Shown here one piece after another: positions 43,709 to 57,314 of a stretch of 64,000 nucleotides of DNA (positions are counted from its first letter, which is position 1; each line of letters opens with the position of its first letter). A program made the translations under genes and the position numbers. Origin of the DNA: Herbaspirillum seropedicae (GTDB lineage Bacteria; Pseudomonadota; Gammaproteobacteria; Burkholderiales; Burkholderiaceae_D); assembly GCF_001040945.1 (NCBI RefSeq), contig NZ_CP011930.1, forward strand, positions 5,017,021 through 5,081,020, written 5' to 3'. The notes under the pieces are model-generated. The model did not search any database. It saw only the letters and a list, made by a program, of their open reading frames with translations, and was not told where the DNA came from.

Positions 43709-44290
43709 TCAGAACAAAGACCCAGACCCATCACTCCACCTACGCACGATCCGCTGGAAGAACAGGCTGTTAGGCAGTTGCAAGGTCGTCTCGCCCCCCT
43801 CGTGCTCCTCCGCAAGGGTGGTATAGACCAGGTTGATATCGAGCACCCGTCCCTTTAACCCCGGCTTGTCGCCACCTTCGAGAACCTCGATCACATCGCC
43901 GACCCGGAATGGCTGGGTGGTGTAGATCAGAATGGCGCAGAACAGGTTGGACAGCACGCTCCACGCGGCAAAGAACGCCACTGCACCCACTGCCGCAAAT
44001 CCGGTAAAGGCAGACCATAGCGCGGCGCTGGAAACACCCATGCGCTCCAGCGCCCACAGCAGCGCGCCCCCATAGACAAAGAACCCGAGCACGCGCTGCG
44101 TCAGTGCGGCCGCTTTGTTAGGAAAACCGTAGGTGAGCGCCAGCCTGCCGATCAGCATCCTGGCCACGCGCATGATCGCCAGCGCGCCGAGCACGATGAG
44201 GATGACCTCTGCGGTCGGCACCAGGACATCGAACCAGTCGGCCAGCCATTGAGGCAGGCCGTCATGTATCGATTGCAGAAATTTACTCAT
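43709..44290 (-). CDS. Small MscS-family mechanosensitive channel protein
   Basis: This 193-residue protein has three hydrophobic helices, the last being the MscS pore-type helix rich in Ala and Gly (GFAAVGAVAFFAAWSVLSN). The beta-domain follows (QPFRVGDVIEV, then VLDINLVYTTL and QLPNSLFFQRIV). It lacks most of the large C-terminal vestibule of E. coli MscS (286 residues), but short versions exist as separate genes. It should release solutes on membrane tension. It lies beside a metal-resistance cluster on the same strand but is separated by a terminator. Confidence 0.85.
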   Translation of the reverse strand: MSKFLQSIHDGLPQWLADWFDVLVPTAEVILIVLGALAIMRVARMLIGRLALTYGFPNKAAALTQRVLGFFVYGGALLWALERMGVSSAALWSAFTGFAAVGAVAFFAAWSVLSNLFCAILIYTTQPFRVGDVIEVLEGGDKPGLKGRVLDINLVYTTLAEEHEGGETTLQLPNSLFFQRIVRRWSDGSGSLF

Positions 44291-44406
44291 TCAACTCCTC
44301 TTTTATCAGGGACGGAATCTCATCGACTTGCCTGAATAGCTCAACGATGAATAGCGGCGGATCGAAAATTATAAAAGAGCGAGGGATAGGACACCGAGGA
44401 TCGACC

Positions 44407-44432
44407 AAAAAAAGGGGCGCACAATGCGCCCC
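44407..44432 (-). terminator. Rho-independent terminator of the czc operon
   Basis: Read on the minus strand, an eight-bp stem (GGGGCGCA / TGCGCCCC, three-base loop) is followed by seven T. It lies about 20 bp after the DUF2846 lipoprotein stop. Confidence 0.85.
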
Positions 44433-44453
44433 CTACTCCATGATCAGATTCGC

Positions 44454-44964
44454 TCAGTCGGTGTTGGTGACGACCAGATCAAGCGGCCGCATCGACTCTC
44501 GCGCACGTCCTCGGCTGACCGGCTTGATGGTCGGCTCGACCGAAAACAGGTGCTCTACGATCTGGTATTCCAGGAAGGCCTCCTTTGCCATCTCGACCGG
44601 GATCGATACGGCCTCACTCTCTTCCGCAGTCAGCTTGATCGTATGCGTTCCCGGCCTCAGCTTTATCCGGGCAAAGGTCTTCGGCCCTAACTCTGCATGC
44701 AATGCGTCATCCACGAATATCCGCGATTTGATGCTGCGCTGCTGGGAATACGGCCTCGTCACGTACAGATAGCCCCATCCCTCGGGCGCAGGCGCCAATG
44801 CCTTGGCCTCATCCTCATGGATATCCTCATGCAGCGGCACCGCTACGCAGGTGCTGGACTGCTGCAAGATCGTGCAGGGCACGCTGTCACGTGCAGGAGC
44901 AGCACATGCGGACATCAAGATCGCTGATGCTACCAGCAGCGACACCCGGACAGAACGCCTGGTA

Positions 44965-44975
<11 letters not shown>
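44454..44975 (-). CDS. DUF2846-type lipoprotein at the end of the czc operon
   Basis: This 173-residue protein has a lipoprotein signal peptide (lipobox LMSAC, Cys at about residue 24) and a DUF2846-like domain from about residue 60 (GWGYLYVTRPYSQQRS, then FVDDALHAELGPKTF and LRPGTHTIKL). The start overlaps the czcA stop by 11 bp, so it is translated with the efflux genes. Its role in metal efflux is unknown; a periplasmic accessory is a guess from position only. Confidence 0.75.
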
Positions 44976-48186
<3,211 letters not shown>

Positions 48187-48215
48187 GATTATCGTCTCTC
48201 TCGAAGTCGCCGGTC

Positions 48216-49478
48216 TTAGTGGCTATGTTCGGCGGAACCCTTGCCCAGCTCGGCCTTGATGGCGAAGCTGCCGGTGGCGGCATATTCGTCGCCGGCGTTG
48301 AGGCCGGAACGGATTTCCACGAACTTGCCGTTGCTGCGTCCGGTGACGACCTGCTGGGCCGCAAAGCCGCCAGGCACGCGCACGAAGATGACGCTCTTTT
48401 CTTCCACGGTCTGCAGCGCCTCCGCGGAAACCGCCACGGGAACCTGCGCCTCGTCCGACACGACCTCGACGTTCACGAACAGACCGGGGCGCCAACTGTC
48501 GTCCGGATTGGGCAGGATCACGTGGGCCTTGGCGGTGCGGCTCTGTTCGCCGATCAGGGAGCCGACGTAGGAGATCTTGCCGCTCGCGCTGGCGTCGAAG
48601 GCGGTGGCGCGAACGGTGACCTTCTCGCCCGTGCGGACGAACTGCATGTCCTTGGGCGAGACGATGATCTCGGCCCATACGCTGCTGAGGTCCGAAATCA
48701 GGAAGGCGTTGGCGTCTTCCTTGACCGCCTCGCCCAGGCCCAGGTGTTTTTCCACAACGACGCCATCAAATGGCGCGCGGATTTCATAACGGTTCAGGCC
48801 ACCGGAGGATGCCGTCGCGCCGATGGCGCGCAGCTTCTGCTGGGCGTTGCGCACGGCCACTTCGGCTTCACGCAATGCGGCCTGGGCTTGCAGGTAGTCT
48901 TGCTCGGCGGAGATCTTCTGTTCCCATAGCTGCTTCTCGCGTTGATAGGCGGTCCTGGCCAGCGCCAGGCGCTGCTCGGCGTTGAGCATTTCAGAGCGCT
49001 GCTCCGACACGGCGCTGCTGTTGATCACCGCCAGAACTTGTCCCTTCCTGACTTTCTGGCCCAGCTTGGCCGAGACCGATTCCACGATGCCGGCCACCTG
49101 CGGCACGACGTGCGCGGTGCGATCTTCGTTGAAGCGGATCTCGCCCGGCAGTTGCACGCTGCTGTTCAAGATCATGGGGCCAGCGGTCTTCACCTCGATG
49201 CCGGCGGTCGCGATCTGCTCAGGGTTCAACGCGATCTTGCCCTCTTCGCTGGAGGGCTCAGCGTCGTGGTGCTCCCCCTCGCCGTGTTCTGCGGCGTCCT
49301 TGTGCTCGCTGCCTTTCTCTTCGCCGTGGTGCTCGTTATCCTTGTGGCCGCCCTCCTCCTGGTGTGCGGGGGATTTTTCTGCGCCGGCTGGAGTGCCGGC
49401 CTGCATCAGGCTGATCCCCGACAAGATGGCGGCGATGGCGATGATCGCCGCGATGGCGAATTTCTGCTTCCTGGTCAT
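48216..49478 (-). CDS. czcB: CzcB-type periplasmic adaptor with His-rich segment
   Basis: The ATG at 49478 is used (420 residues, MTRKQKFAIAAIIAI). After the membrane anchor there is a His/Glu/Asp-rich stretch at about residues 35-80 (repeated HH, EHH and EH groups), as in CzcB and NccB, which probably binds metal. A typical HlyD-type adaptor follows with lipoyl and alpha-hairpin parts. It links CzcA to CzcC across the periplasm. The gene lies between czcC and czcA in the usual C-B-A order. Confidence 0.9.
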   Translation of the reverse strand: MTRKQKFAIAAIIAIAAILSGISLMQAGTPAGAEKSPAHQEEGGHKDNEHHGEEKGSEHKDAAEHGEGEHHDAEPSSEEGKIALNPEQIATAGIEVKTAGPMILNSSVQLPGEIRFNEDRTAHVVPQVAGIVESVSAKLGQKVRKGQVLAVINSSAVSEQRSEMLNAEQRLALARTAYQREKQLWEQKISAEQDYLQAQAALREAEVAVRNAQQKLRAIGATASSGGLNRYEIRAPFDGVVVEKHLGLGEAVKEDANAFLISDLSSVWAEIIVSPKDMQFVRTGEKVTVRATAFDASASGKISYVGSLIGEQSRTAKAHVILPNPDDSWRPGLFVNVEVVSDEAQVPVAVSAEALQTVEEKSVIFVRVPGGFAAQQVVTGRSNGKFVEIRSGLNAGDEYAATGSFAIKAELGKGSAEHSH

Positions 49479-49485
49479 GTTGTGC

Positions 49486-50772
49486 TCACTCTGTTGAAGG
49501 GGTCTCATTGCCGGCCAGACGATCCAGGTCTGCGGCGGCTTGGAATGCGGTAGAAAGCGCTTTCCAGTACTGCGCCTTGGCCTGGAAATAGGTGCGCTGT
49601 GCGTCCAGCACATCCAGGTAGGCGAACTTGCCCAGTTCGAATCCTGTGCGCGCGGCCTGGTAAGCGCTTTGTGCGCCGGGGACGATCTCGTTGCGCAAGG
49701 CGACGGCTTCTTCCCTGGCGTTGCGCAGGCGCTCGAAGCTCTGGGCGGCCTCGCTCTGCATCTGCACCTCCACGATGGACAGCTCGTCGCGGGCGATGTC
49801 GACGCGCTTCAAGGCTTCCAGCTCGTTGCCCTTGTTGCTGTCCAGCACGGGGATGGGAACGGAGAATCCGACCACCCACATGTTTCTGGCATTGGACTCG
49901 TCACGCTTGTTACCGAAACTGAGAGTTACGTCCGGTGTGCGCTTGCTGGTCTCTATCCGCGCCAGTGCGCGGCGGCGCTCCACTTCCAGCTGCGCCAGCT
50001 GCACCGCCGGACCTGCGGCCACCTTCTCGGTCAGCTGTGCGATTGACGGGAGCGCTGGCAAGCTTTCGACGCCGCCGTCAGTGAGCTGGAATGCATTTCC
50101 AACCGAACCCCAGAACGTCGCCAGTTTCTTCTGCGCAAGCAGCACATCGCTGTCGGCCTGATGCAATTCCAGTTGCGCACTGGATTCGGCCACTCTGGCC
50201 TTGGTCTGCTCGACCGGCGATATCTTGCCCGCCGTGACGCGACGGCTGGTCATGTCCGCCGAGGTCTTGGCCAGTCCCAGCAACTCCTTGGCCAGACGCT
50301 GGCGCTCCATCGCGACCATGACCTCGTAATAGGCCGCGATCACGCCTGCGCGAATCTCAGTGCGCTTGGCGGCGTAGTCCAGCAAGGCCATCTCCCGCGT
50401 GCGCTGGGCGGCCTCGATGCGGGCGCTGCGCTTGCCACCGAGTTCAATGGGCTGGGTGAGCTGGTAGGTGGTGGTGCGGCTGGACTTGCGGAAGTCCTCC
50501 ATCAGGGCCGAGAACTCAGGATTGGGCCGTGCTCCCGCCTGGATGATGGTGGCCTCGACCGCCTCGATTTCCTTGCGGGCGGCGGCCAGGGTCTTGTTCT
50601 GCTCGAGCGCCAGGCTGATGGCTGCCGGCAGCGACAGCAAGCGGGGCTCGCTGGCAAGAGACGAGGCGGTGTGGGGTTGGGGGTGTTCCGTGTTTGCAGG
50701 CGCAGTGTCCTGCGCATGGCTGACGCCGGCTGCAAGCAGCCCGAGCGCCAGCAAAATGCTGTGCCGATACAT
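49486..50772 (-). CDS. czcC: CzcC-type outer-membrane efflux protein (TolC family)
   Basis: This 428-residue protein has a signal peptide (first ~20 residues, ending SHAQD) and two TolC-like repeats of long helices (SLPAAISLALEQNKTL, QLTQPIELGGKRSARI, then FSVPIPVLDSNKGNEL). It forms the outer-membrane channel of the Czc pump. It is the first structural gene of the czcCBA operon and follows the small czcI-like gene by 68 bp. Confidence 0.9.
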   Translation of the reverse strand: MYRHSILLALGLLAAGVSHAQDTAPANTEHPQPHTASSLASEPRLLSLPAAISLALEQNKTLAAARKEIEAVEATIIQAGARPNPEFSALMEDFRKSSRTTTYQLTQPIELGGKRSARIEAAQRTREMALLDYAAKRTEIRAGVIAAYYEVMVAMERQRLAKELLGLAKTSADMTSRRVTAGKISPVEQTKARVAESSAQLELHQADSDVLLAQKKLATFWGSVGNAFQLTDGGVESLPALPSIAQLTEKVAAGPAVQLAQLEVERRRALARIETSKRTPDVTLSFGNKRDESNARNMWVVGFSVPIPVLDSNKGNELEALKRVDIARDELSIVEVQMQSEAAQSFERLRNAREEAVALRNEIVPGAQSAYQAARTGFELGKFAYLDVLDAQRTYFQAKAQYWKALSTAFQAAADLDRLAGNETPSTE

Positions 50773-50840
50773 CGAATTCTCCGGTGATGAAAAGGGGAAT
50801 CCGGCGAGAGCGCGTGGGGGTGCGGGTCAGTCTCGCCGAG

Positions 50841-51194
50841 TCAGGCGGCGAGCAGCCAGTTGGGCTTGTCGGGCCCTTCGGCGATATGGGAGGCGGGATG
50901 GTGGACGTAAGCCGGATGCGCCTTTTGCTGAGGAGCCAGCGGAACGGCCACGCTCAAGCGGCAGATCTCCACCGACTTGATGCAGGAAAAATGGCACAGT
51001 GAACAGTCAGCGTCGCTAACGCTGGGCGCTGGTTTCTCGGTCCCTGTTGGCGCATCTGCTGTTGCAGACGGATGTTCGTGATGCCCCAGATGGGTCGTGA
51101 TCCGTTCGCCTTCTTCCTGGCAATACGCCGCCACTGCCGCCCAGGAGAGCTGCATCGGCAACAACAAAGCAAGCAGGACAATCAGTGCGCGCAT
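50841..51194 (-). CDS. czcI: CzcI-like periplasmic metal-response protein
   Basis: This 117-residue protein has a signal peptide (MRALIVLLALLLPMQ), a His-rich part (HLGHHEHP) and a Cys cluster (CSLCHFSC, then EICRL). These features and the place just upstream of czcC match CzcI/NccX-type proteins, which affect induction of czc operons. The mechanism is not well established. The identification rests on context and composition. Confidence 0.75.
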   Translation of the reverse strand: MRALIVLLALLLPMQLSWAAVAAYCQEEGERITTHLGHHEHPSATADAPTGTEKPAPSVSDADCSLCHFSCIKSVEICRLSVAVPLAPQQKAHPAYVHHPASHIAEGPDKPNWLLAA

Positions 51195-51430
51195 GGGAAG
51201 AAAAGGAGGATGGCTGCCGACCGGGCCGGTCGTTAGCGACGCGCGTGGCGAGCGACATGCCAGTCATCGGCGGCGATTATGCATCATGACAGGCCCACTG
51301 TCAGTGCGAAAAATCGTCGGGGTGGATTCTACGGCGAGGCTGCGTACAAAAAGATTGCCCAGTGATTACAGCTTTGTAATGAATGCCGTACGGAAAATGG
51401 AAGGCCTGGCCCCATGCCGGCGCTGCCCCC

Positions 51431-51466
51431 CTGTCATCCCCCCTGTCATCCCTCCTGTCATCCCTC
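51431..51466. repeat. Three copies of a 12-bp tandem repeat at the LysR stop codon
   Basis: CTGTCATCCCYC is repeated three times (51431-51442, 51443-51454, 51455-51466). The stop codon of the LysR gene (51458-51460) lies in the copy nearest the gene, and the next copies repeat the same stop in frame. Confidence 0.8.
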
Positions 51467-52381
51467 CTGCCTGAGCGGATGCCGGCGGCGGAAATAGTCT
51501 TGAATATGCTCCACGCACACCAGCACCTTCTGCGGCACCTGGTCACGGTAGTTGGTGGACAGGAAGGCACAGTAGCCATTGGCCGTCCACTCCGGCAGCA
51601 CCCGTTGCAGCCGGCCGGCGTCGAGGTCTTCCTGCACCTTGGTCTGCAGCAGCCGCGCCACGCCATGTCCCTGCAAGGTCAACTTGTGCAATGAATGGGT
51701 GTGGTTCACCGAGATGCGCGGTGTCAGGCGCATCTGCACCTGCTGTCCGTGGCGGTCACGCAGGCCCAGTTCCATGGTCGACCCCAGCGGCGTAAAGAAC
51801 ATGAACTCATGCCCCATCAGATCCTCGGGCGTGCGGATGGGGGCGGATCGTTGCAGGTAGGCCGGCGCTGCGCACAGCACGGACTCCAGCGGGGCCAGGA
51901 ACACATCCTCCGGCCCGGGCGCCTTGCCTGCGCGCAAGGCGATATCGACGCCCTTTTCCATCAGGTCGACGTTGTGGTCATTGACGTCGATATTGATGCG
52001 TAGTTTGGGATACTGCTGGATGAGACCTTCCAGCGCCGGCACCAGATATTCGGAAGCCATGAAGCTGGAGGTGGCGATACGCAGTTCACCGACCACTTCC
52101 TTGTGCAGGTTTTCGGCGGTCTGGCGGGCCTCATTGGCCAGCACGACGATGCGCGCGCAATTGGCATAGAAGGTCTGCCCGGCTTCGGTGAGACTGAGCT
52201 TGCGGGTGGTCCGATGCAATAGCGTCATCCCCATGGCGGCTTCGAGGGCGCTGATGTGCTGGCTGACGGAAGAGGAACTCAGCCCCAGCGCGCTGGCCGC
52301 CCCGGAGAAGCTGCCCATTTCAACTACCCTGGAAAAGATCACCATGCGCGGCAGGTAATCCATGACATCGTTTTTTATCAT
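51458..52381 (-). CDS. LysR-family transcriptional regulator
   Basis: The ATG at 52381 is used (307 residues, MIKNDVMDYLPRM). It has an N-terminal helix-turn-helix (VVEMGSFSGAASALGLSSSS, then VSQHISALE) and a CrgA-type effector domain. It is divergent from the unknown gene at 52685 and unrelated in strand context to groESL. Its target is unknown. The last codons run into a 12-bp tandem repeat. Confidence 0.88.
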   Translation of the reverse strand: MIKNDVMDYLPRMVIFSRVVEMGSFSGAASALGLSSSSVSQHISALEAAMGMTLLHRTTRKLSLTEAGQTFYANCARIVVLANEARQTAENLHKEVVGELRIATSSFMASEYLVPALEGLIQQYPKLRINIDVNDHNVDLMEKGVDIALRAGKAPGPEDVFLAPLESVLCAAPAYLQRSAPIRTPEDLMGHEFMFFTPLGSTMELGLRDRHGQQVQMRLTPRISVNHTHSLHKLTLQGHGVARLLQTKVQEDLDAGRLQRVLPEWTANGYCAFLSTNYRDQVPQKVLVCVEHIQDYFRRRHPLRQEG

Positions 52382-52684
52382 TGCGGTTTCGTGATTGCGT
52401 TGCGCGAGGCCCCGGACTTCGGGCGCTGCCACCGCAAACCCGCATGCTGTCTTGGCACAGGCCGTTTGGGGGGAATGCCTAGGCCAGGCAAGGATGAGAC
52501 TCTAGTGCAGATCGGTGCTTTTGATTAGCGGCAAAAAATTAAGAGATGTGTTCAGCAGAACCGTGGAATGGAAGCGATCCTCCCGCCACCGCGAGGGATT
52601 GAAATTCCAACTCGACAACTTCTAGAATAAATAAAGAAAGTTGCCGACACCCTTGCCACCGTCCCGCTACAGGAGATTTGATCG
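52382..52684. other. Divergent promoter region between LysR and the unknown gene
   Basis: No gene is seen in 303 bp. The right part (52520-52640) is A+T-rich and should contain the promoter of the plus-strand gene. Confidence 0.4.
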
Positions 52685-53320
52685 ATGGAAATCTTCGACG
52701 ACGTCACGGCCCAGATGGAGGCCATCCGGCTGCCGCTCTATGCGGTCAGCGTCAGCGCTGCCCATGCGGCGGACAGTCCGCTTTATCTCTTCCTCCACTG
52801 GCATGGTTTTCAACGCGCCACCCCGCTGCACCTGCCGGGAATATCGATTCCGCCCAGGCCCGTGCCCAGCTCACTGCTGCAGGTGGACGGCCCCTGGTAT
52901 TCCGATCTGCTGCGCGACGAAGTGGTGCTGCAGCTGGCCTGGCGGCTGGGCGCCTGGGATGTCAGGCGCACCTACGCGCGCGCCTGCAATGAAATCGGTG
53001 CGCCGCCCCGAGAGGCGCTGCAATGCCGTCAGGCTTTCGGTGAGGGGGACGAGGATCACCCCGTCACCCTTGACGAGACCCCGCAGGGGCGACGCGATGC
53101 GATGCAGCTCGCGGCCCGCCGGGGCTACTGGCGCTGGCTGTTCCATCCGGTCAAGGGCGGCTTGTGGTCGCAGCTGGCGCAGGATGACGAAACCCTGGCC
53201 AGCGATGGCGCACGCGCCGGCCCCTGTCCCGTGGCGCCGCTGCCGACCGAGGGGCGCGGGCGGCAGACGGTCTATCGCATGGGGCGCATTACGCGGCTGA
53301 TCCTGCCGCGCCGACTGTAA
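52685..53320 (+). CDS. Hypothetical protein upstream of groESL
   Basis: This 211-residue protein is not recognised. It has a compact N-terminal half with many hydrophobic and aromatic residues (SPLYLFLHWHGFQRATPLHL) and conserved-looking Trp and His residues. The more polar C-terminal part ends in a basic tail. An AGGAG ribosome binding site lies 7 bp upstream of the start. It has no signal peptide or membrane helix. It lies about 150 bp before groES on the same strand, but a probable separate promoter for groES makes co-transcription uncertain. Confidence 0.7.
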   Translation: MEIFDDVTAQMEAIRLPLYAVSVSAAHAADSPLYLFLHWHGFQRATPLHLPGISIPPRPVPSSLLQVDGPWYSDLLRDEVVLQLAWRLGAWDVRRTYARACNEIGAPPREALQCRQAFGEGDEDHPVTLDETPQGRRDAMQLAARRGYWRWLFHPVKGGLWSQLAQDDETLASDGARAGPCPVAPLPTEGRGRQTVYRMGRITRLILPRRL

Positions 53321-53351
53321 CAATCAGTTACAAATTGAGTCCGAAGCGGGC

Positions 53352-53380
53352 CTTGATAAGGCCGCCAGTGAGACCTATTT
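53352..53380 (+). promoter_or_regulatory. Candidate heat-shock (sigma-32-like) promoter of groESL
   Basis: CTTGAT (53352-53357) and CCTATTT (53374-53380) are separated by 16 bp and resemble the sigma-32 -35 and -10 elements. No CIRCE inverted repeat was found. The match is partial. Confidence 0.3.
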
Positions 53381-53467
53381 CCTGCATCGCCGAATTTGCA
53401 AGGCCGGGATCGCCAGATCCCTGATTCTCTTTTCTTCACGTGACATTGACCATTCTGGAGATTGAAC

Positions 53468-53785
53468 ATGAAACTTCGTCCCCTTTATGACCGAGTGATC
53501 GTCAAGCGAATCGAACATCAGCGCCAGACCGCCTCGGGCATCGTCATTCCCGACAGCGCCACCGAAAAGCCCGAGCAGGGCGAAGTGCTGGCCGTGGGCA
53601 ATGGCCGCGTGCTGCCCGACGGCAGCCTGCGCGCCCTGCAGCTCAAGGTCGGTGACCTGGTGCTCTTTGGCAAGTACGCCGGGCAGACCGTCAAGCTCGA
53701 TGGCGAGGAACTGCTGGTCCTGCGCGAGGAAGACATCTTCGGTGTCTTCGAGCCTGCTGCTGCGCAGGACAAGAAAGCCGCCTGA
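53468..53785 (+). CDS. groES: Co-chaperonin GroES
   Basis: This 105-residue GroES starts at the ATG at 53468 ([14 protein letters not shown]), with the mobile loop region around residues 16-33 ([19 protein letters not shown]) and the usual core [12 protein letters not shown]. It is slightly longer than E. coli GroES (97 residues), with an Ala/Lys-rich tail. It caps the GroEL ring during protein folding in the cytoplasm. groEL follows 48 bp downstream. Confidence 0.95.
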   Translation: MKLRPLYDRVIVKRIEHQRQTASGIVIPDSATEKPEQGEVLAVGNGRVLPDGSLRALQLKVGDLVLFGKYAGQTVKLDGEELLVLREEDIFGVFEPAAAQDKKAA

Positions 53786-55456
<1,671 letters not shown>

Positions 55457-55506
55457 ACCGGGGGTGTGATCCGGATAGATCGCACCGTTGATGAGGAAAA
55501 AACTGA

Positions 55507-55532
55507 CGCCCGCGTAATGCGGGCGTTTTTTT
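55507..55532 (+). terminator. Rho-independent terminator of groESL
   Basis: A seven-bp stem (CGCCCGC / GCGGGCG) with a five-base loop is followed by seven T, about 50 bp after the groEL stop. Confidence 0.9.
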
Positions 55533-55566
55533 CGGATGGCGCGTATCCCTTCCTGATCGGGAATCC

Positions 55567-57003
55567 CTACGCGGCTACCCGCTCAAGTTCACCGAGCTTG
55601 CGCAGCCAATCCTCCCGATAGGCCGCCAGCCCGCGCAGCGCAAGCGGCTCGGCCGGCAACAATGCGGGCAGCGTGGCAGTTTCCGGAGCGCGCTCCCATC
55701 GATCCAGCAGCCACCCGCCCAGGGTCGTCCCACTAGCATCGCTGGAGCGATAGACCGTGCGCGAGACCAGCGCCGCCAATAGCGCTGCGAAGTGCGGATT
55801 GGCCGTAAAGCTGCCTTCGACGACGATCTCGCCCGGAGCGTCCAGCGCATCCAGGCAATACGCGGTCATCAGCGCGCAGTACAGCGTGGCCAGGGCATAG
55901 CGGCTGCCGGGCTGCTGCGGCGCCTGGCCGACGATGCTGCCGCGGCGTCCGGCAAACGGGCCGCCGCATTCCGAAAAGCAAGGCAAGGCAAAGACCTGCG
56001 CATCGATCAGGGCCTGCAATTGCTCAGCGCTGCAGGGGAGATCATCACCGGCAATCTGTGCGAATTCCCGTCCTCCCATGAAGCGCATGCAGGCCACTGG
56101 TGCGCCCAGCACGTTGACGTTGGCGAGCATGTCGGCCTCTTCCCGTAGGCCGCTCACGCACCCATCGAGCGCGGCGGCGATGAGCCAGGTGCCGCTGGAG
56201 AGCACGATGCGCGGCCCGCCGCCAGTGCCGCGCAGATAGCGCAGCAAGGAGGCATTGCTGTCATGCACGCCGCACAGGACGGCGCAATCGGCAGGCAGGC
56301 CGGTGCGCTGCGCCAGCTCGGGACGCAAGGGCCCCAGCCTCTCCCAGGCCGCACGCAAGGGCGGCATCAGCGGTGTCCAGTTGCATTGCGCCAGCAGCGA
56401 GGAATAGCACTGCTGTCCCGGCTGCCACAGGTCGGTATGGCAACCCAGCGAACTGAGCTCGCCCGCGGCCACCCCCGAAAGCCGCCAGGACCAGTATTGC
56501 GGATACATCAGCAGATAACGGGCGCGGGCGAAGGCGTCCGGATAGCGCTGCGACTGCCAGTAGAGCTGCCGGCCCAGGTTCAAGCCCATCCCCAGCAGCG
56601 GCGAGGCACTCTGCGCGAAGGGCGGGCGCAGCGATTCGTAGGGACGATGCGCGGGCGGCAGCGCAAAGTCGTGTTCGTAATCCGCCACCGGCAGCACGAG
56701 GCCCGCCTCATCCACCAGCGCCGCCGTCGCCCCATGGGTGACCGGGACGATGGCGCGGATGCGCCATTGGCGCGCCAGGGCGGCGAGATTCTCCAGCAGC
56801 CAGGCCTCGATGGCGGCCACGTCGTGGTGCGGATAGGGACCGTCCTGGCGCGGCTGGTTGGGACGACGTCGCACGGCCAGCTCTTGCCCGTGCTCATCGA
56901 CCAGGGTCAGCTTGATGTTGGTCTTGCCGATGTCGAAGACAGCAATGGCGGCGACGGCGGCGGCGACGGCGCTCGAGGCGTTATGGGTGGCGGCTTGCAT
57001 CAT
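55567..57003 (-). CDS. rhaK: FGGY-family sugar kinase, rhamnulokinase-like (RhaK)
   Basis: The ATG at 57003 overlaps the rhaU stop (ATGA), so it is preferred over the much longer upstream frame, giving 478 residues. The N-terminal FDIGKTNIKLTLVDEHG is the FGGY phosphate-binding loop, with a later CGVHDSNASLLRYL segment and EGSFTANPHF. In the Rhizobium-type pathway RhaK is the kinase needed for rhamnose catabolism and transport. It is the last gene of the rhaSTPQUK order. Confidence 0.88.
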   Translation of the reverse strand: MMQAATHNASSAVAAAVAAIAVFDIGKTNIKLTLVDEHGQELAVRRRPNQPRQDGPYPHHDVAAIEAWLLENLAALARQWRIRAIVPVTHGATAALVDEAGLVLPVADYEHDFALPPAHRPYESLRPPFAQSASPLLGMGLNLGRQLYWQSQRYPDAFARARYLLMYPQYWSWRLSGVAAGELSSLGCHTDLWQPGQQCYSSLLAQCNWTPLMPPLRAAWERLGPLRPELAQRTGLPADCAVLCGVHDSNASLLRYLRGTGGGPRIVLSSGTWLIAAALDGCVSGLREEADMLANVNVLGAPVACMRFMGGREFAQIAGDDLPCSAEQLQALIDAQVFALPCFSECGGPFAGRRGSIVGQAPQQPGSRYALATLYCALMTAYCLDALDAPGEIVVEGSFTANPHFAALLAALVSRTVYRSSDASGTTLGGWLLDRWERAPETATLPALLPAEPLALRGLAAYREDWLRKLGELERVAA

Positions 57004-57314
57004 GGCAGATGGAACATCGGGATCAGGGGCTGCGTCAGCGGTTGATGGTTGCGCGAGGTCTCCATCAGGTCGGCCATCGAGGTCCACCAGCGCTGCATCA
57101 GGGGATTGAGCGGCAGGCTGTCCATGCAATGCTCCGGCGTTCTGCGCAGCACCGCGAAGAGCTTGCCGCTGTCGGCATCGAGGAAGATGCTGTAGTCGCG
57201 CACGCCGGCCTGGTGCAGCAGCACGGCCAGTTCCGGCCACAAGGCGTCATGCCGGGCGCGATACTGCTCGGCGCAGCCAGGGCGCAGCTGCATGGTGAAG
57301 GCGATCTGCTCCAT
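57000..57314 (-). CDS. rhaU: L-rhamnose mutarotase (RhaM/RhaU)
   Basis: This 104-residue protein has the mutarotase features AFTMQLRPGCAEQYRARHDALWPEL, the GVRDYSIFLD strand and MQRWWTSMADLMET. It interconverts the anomers of L-rhamnose to feed the isomerase. It overlaps rhaQ by one base (TGATG) and rhaK by four. In Rhizobium this position is called rhaU; in E. coli the orthologue is rhaM. Confidence 0.92.
   Translation of the reverse strand: MEQIAFTMQLRPGCAEQYRARHDALWPELAVLLHQAGVRDYSIFLDADSGKLFAVLRRTPEHCMDSLPLNPLMQRWWTSMADLMETSRNHQPLTQPLIPMFHLP

Noticed and set aside
51425..51470. CRISPR-like array
   Set aside because: The three 12-bp units are directly adjacent with no spacers; it is a simple tandem repeat. 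No other CRISPR-like pattern or cas gene was seen.
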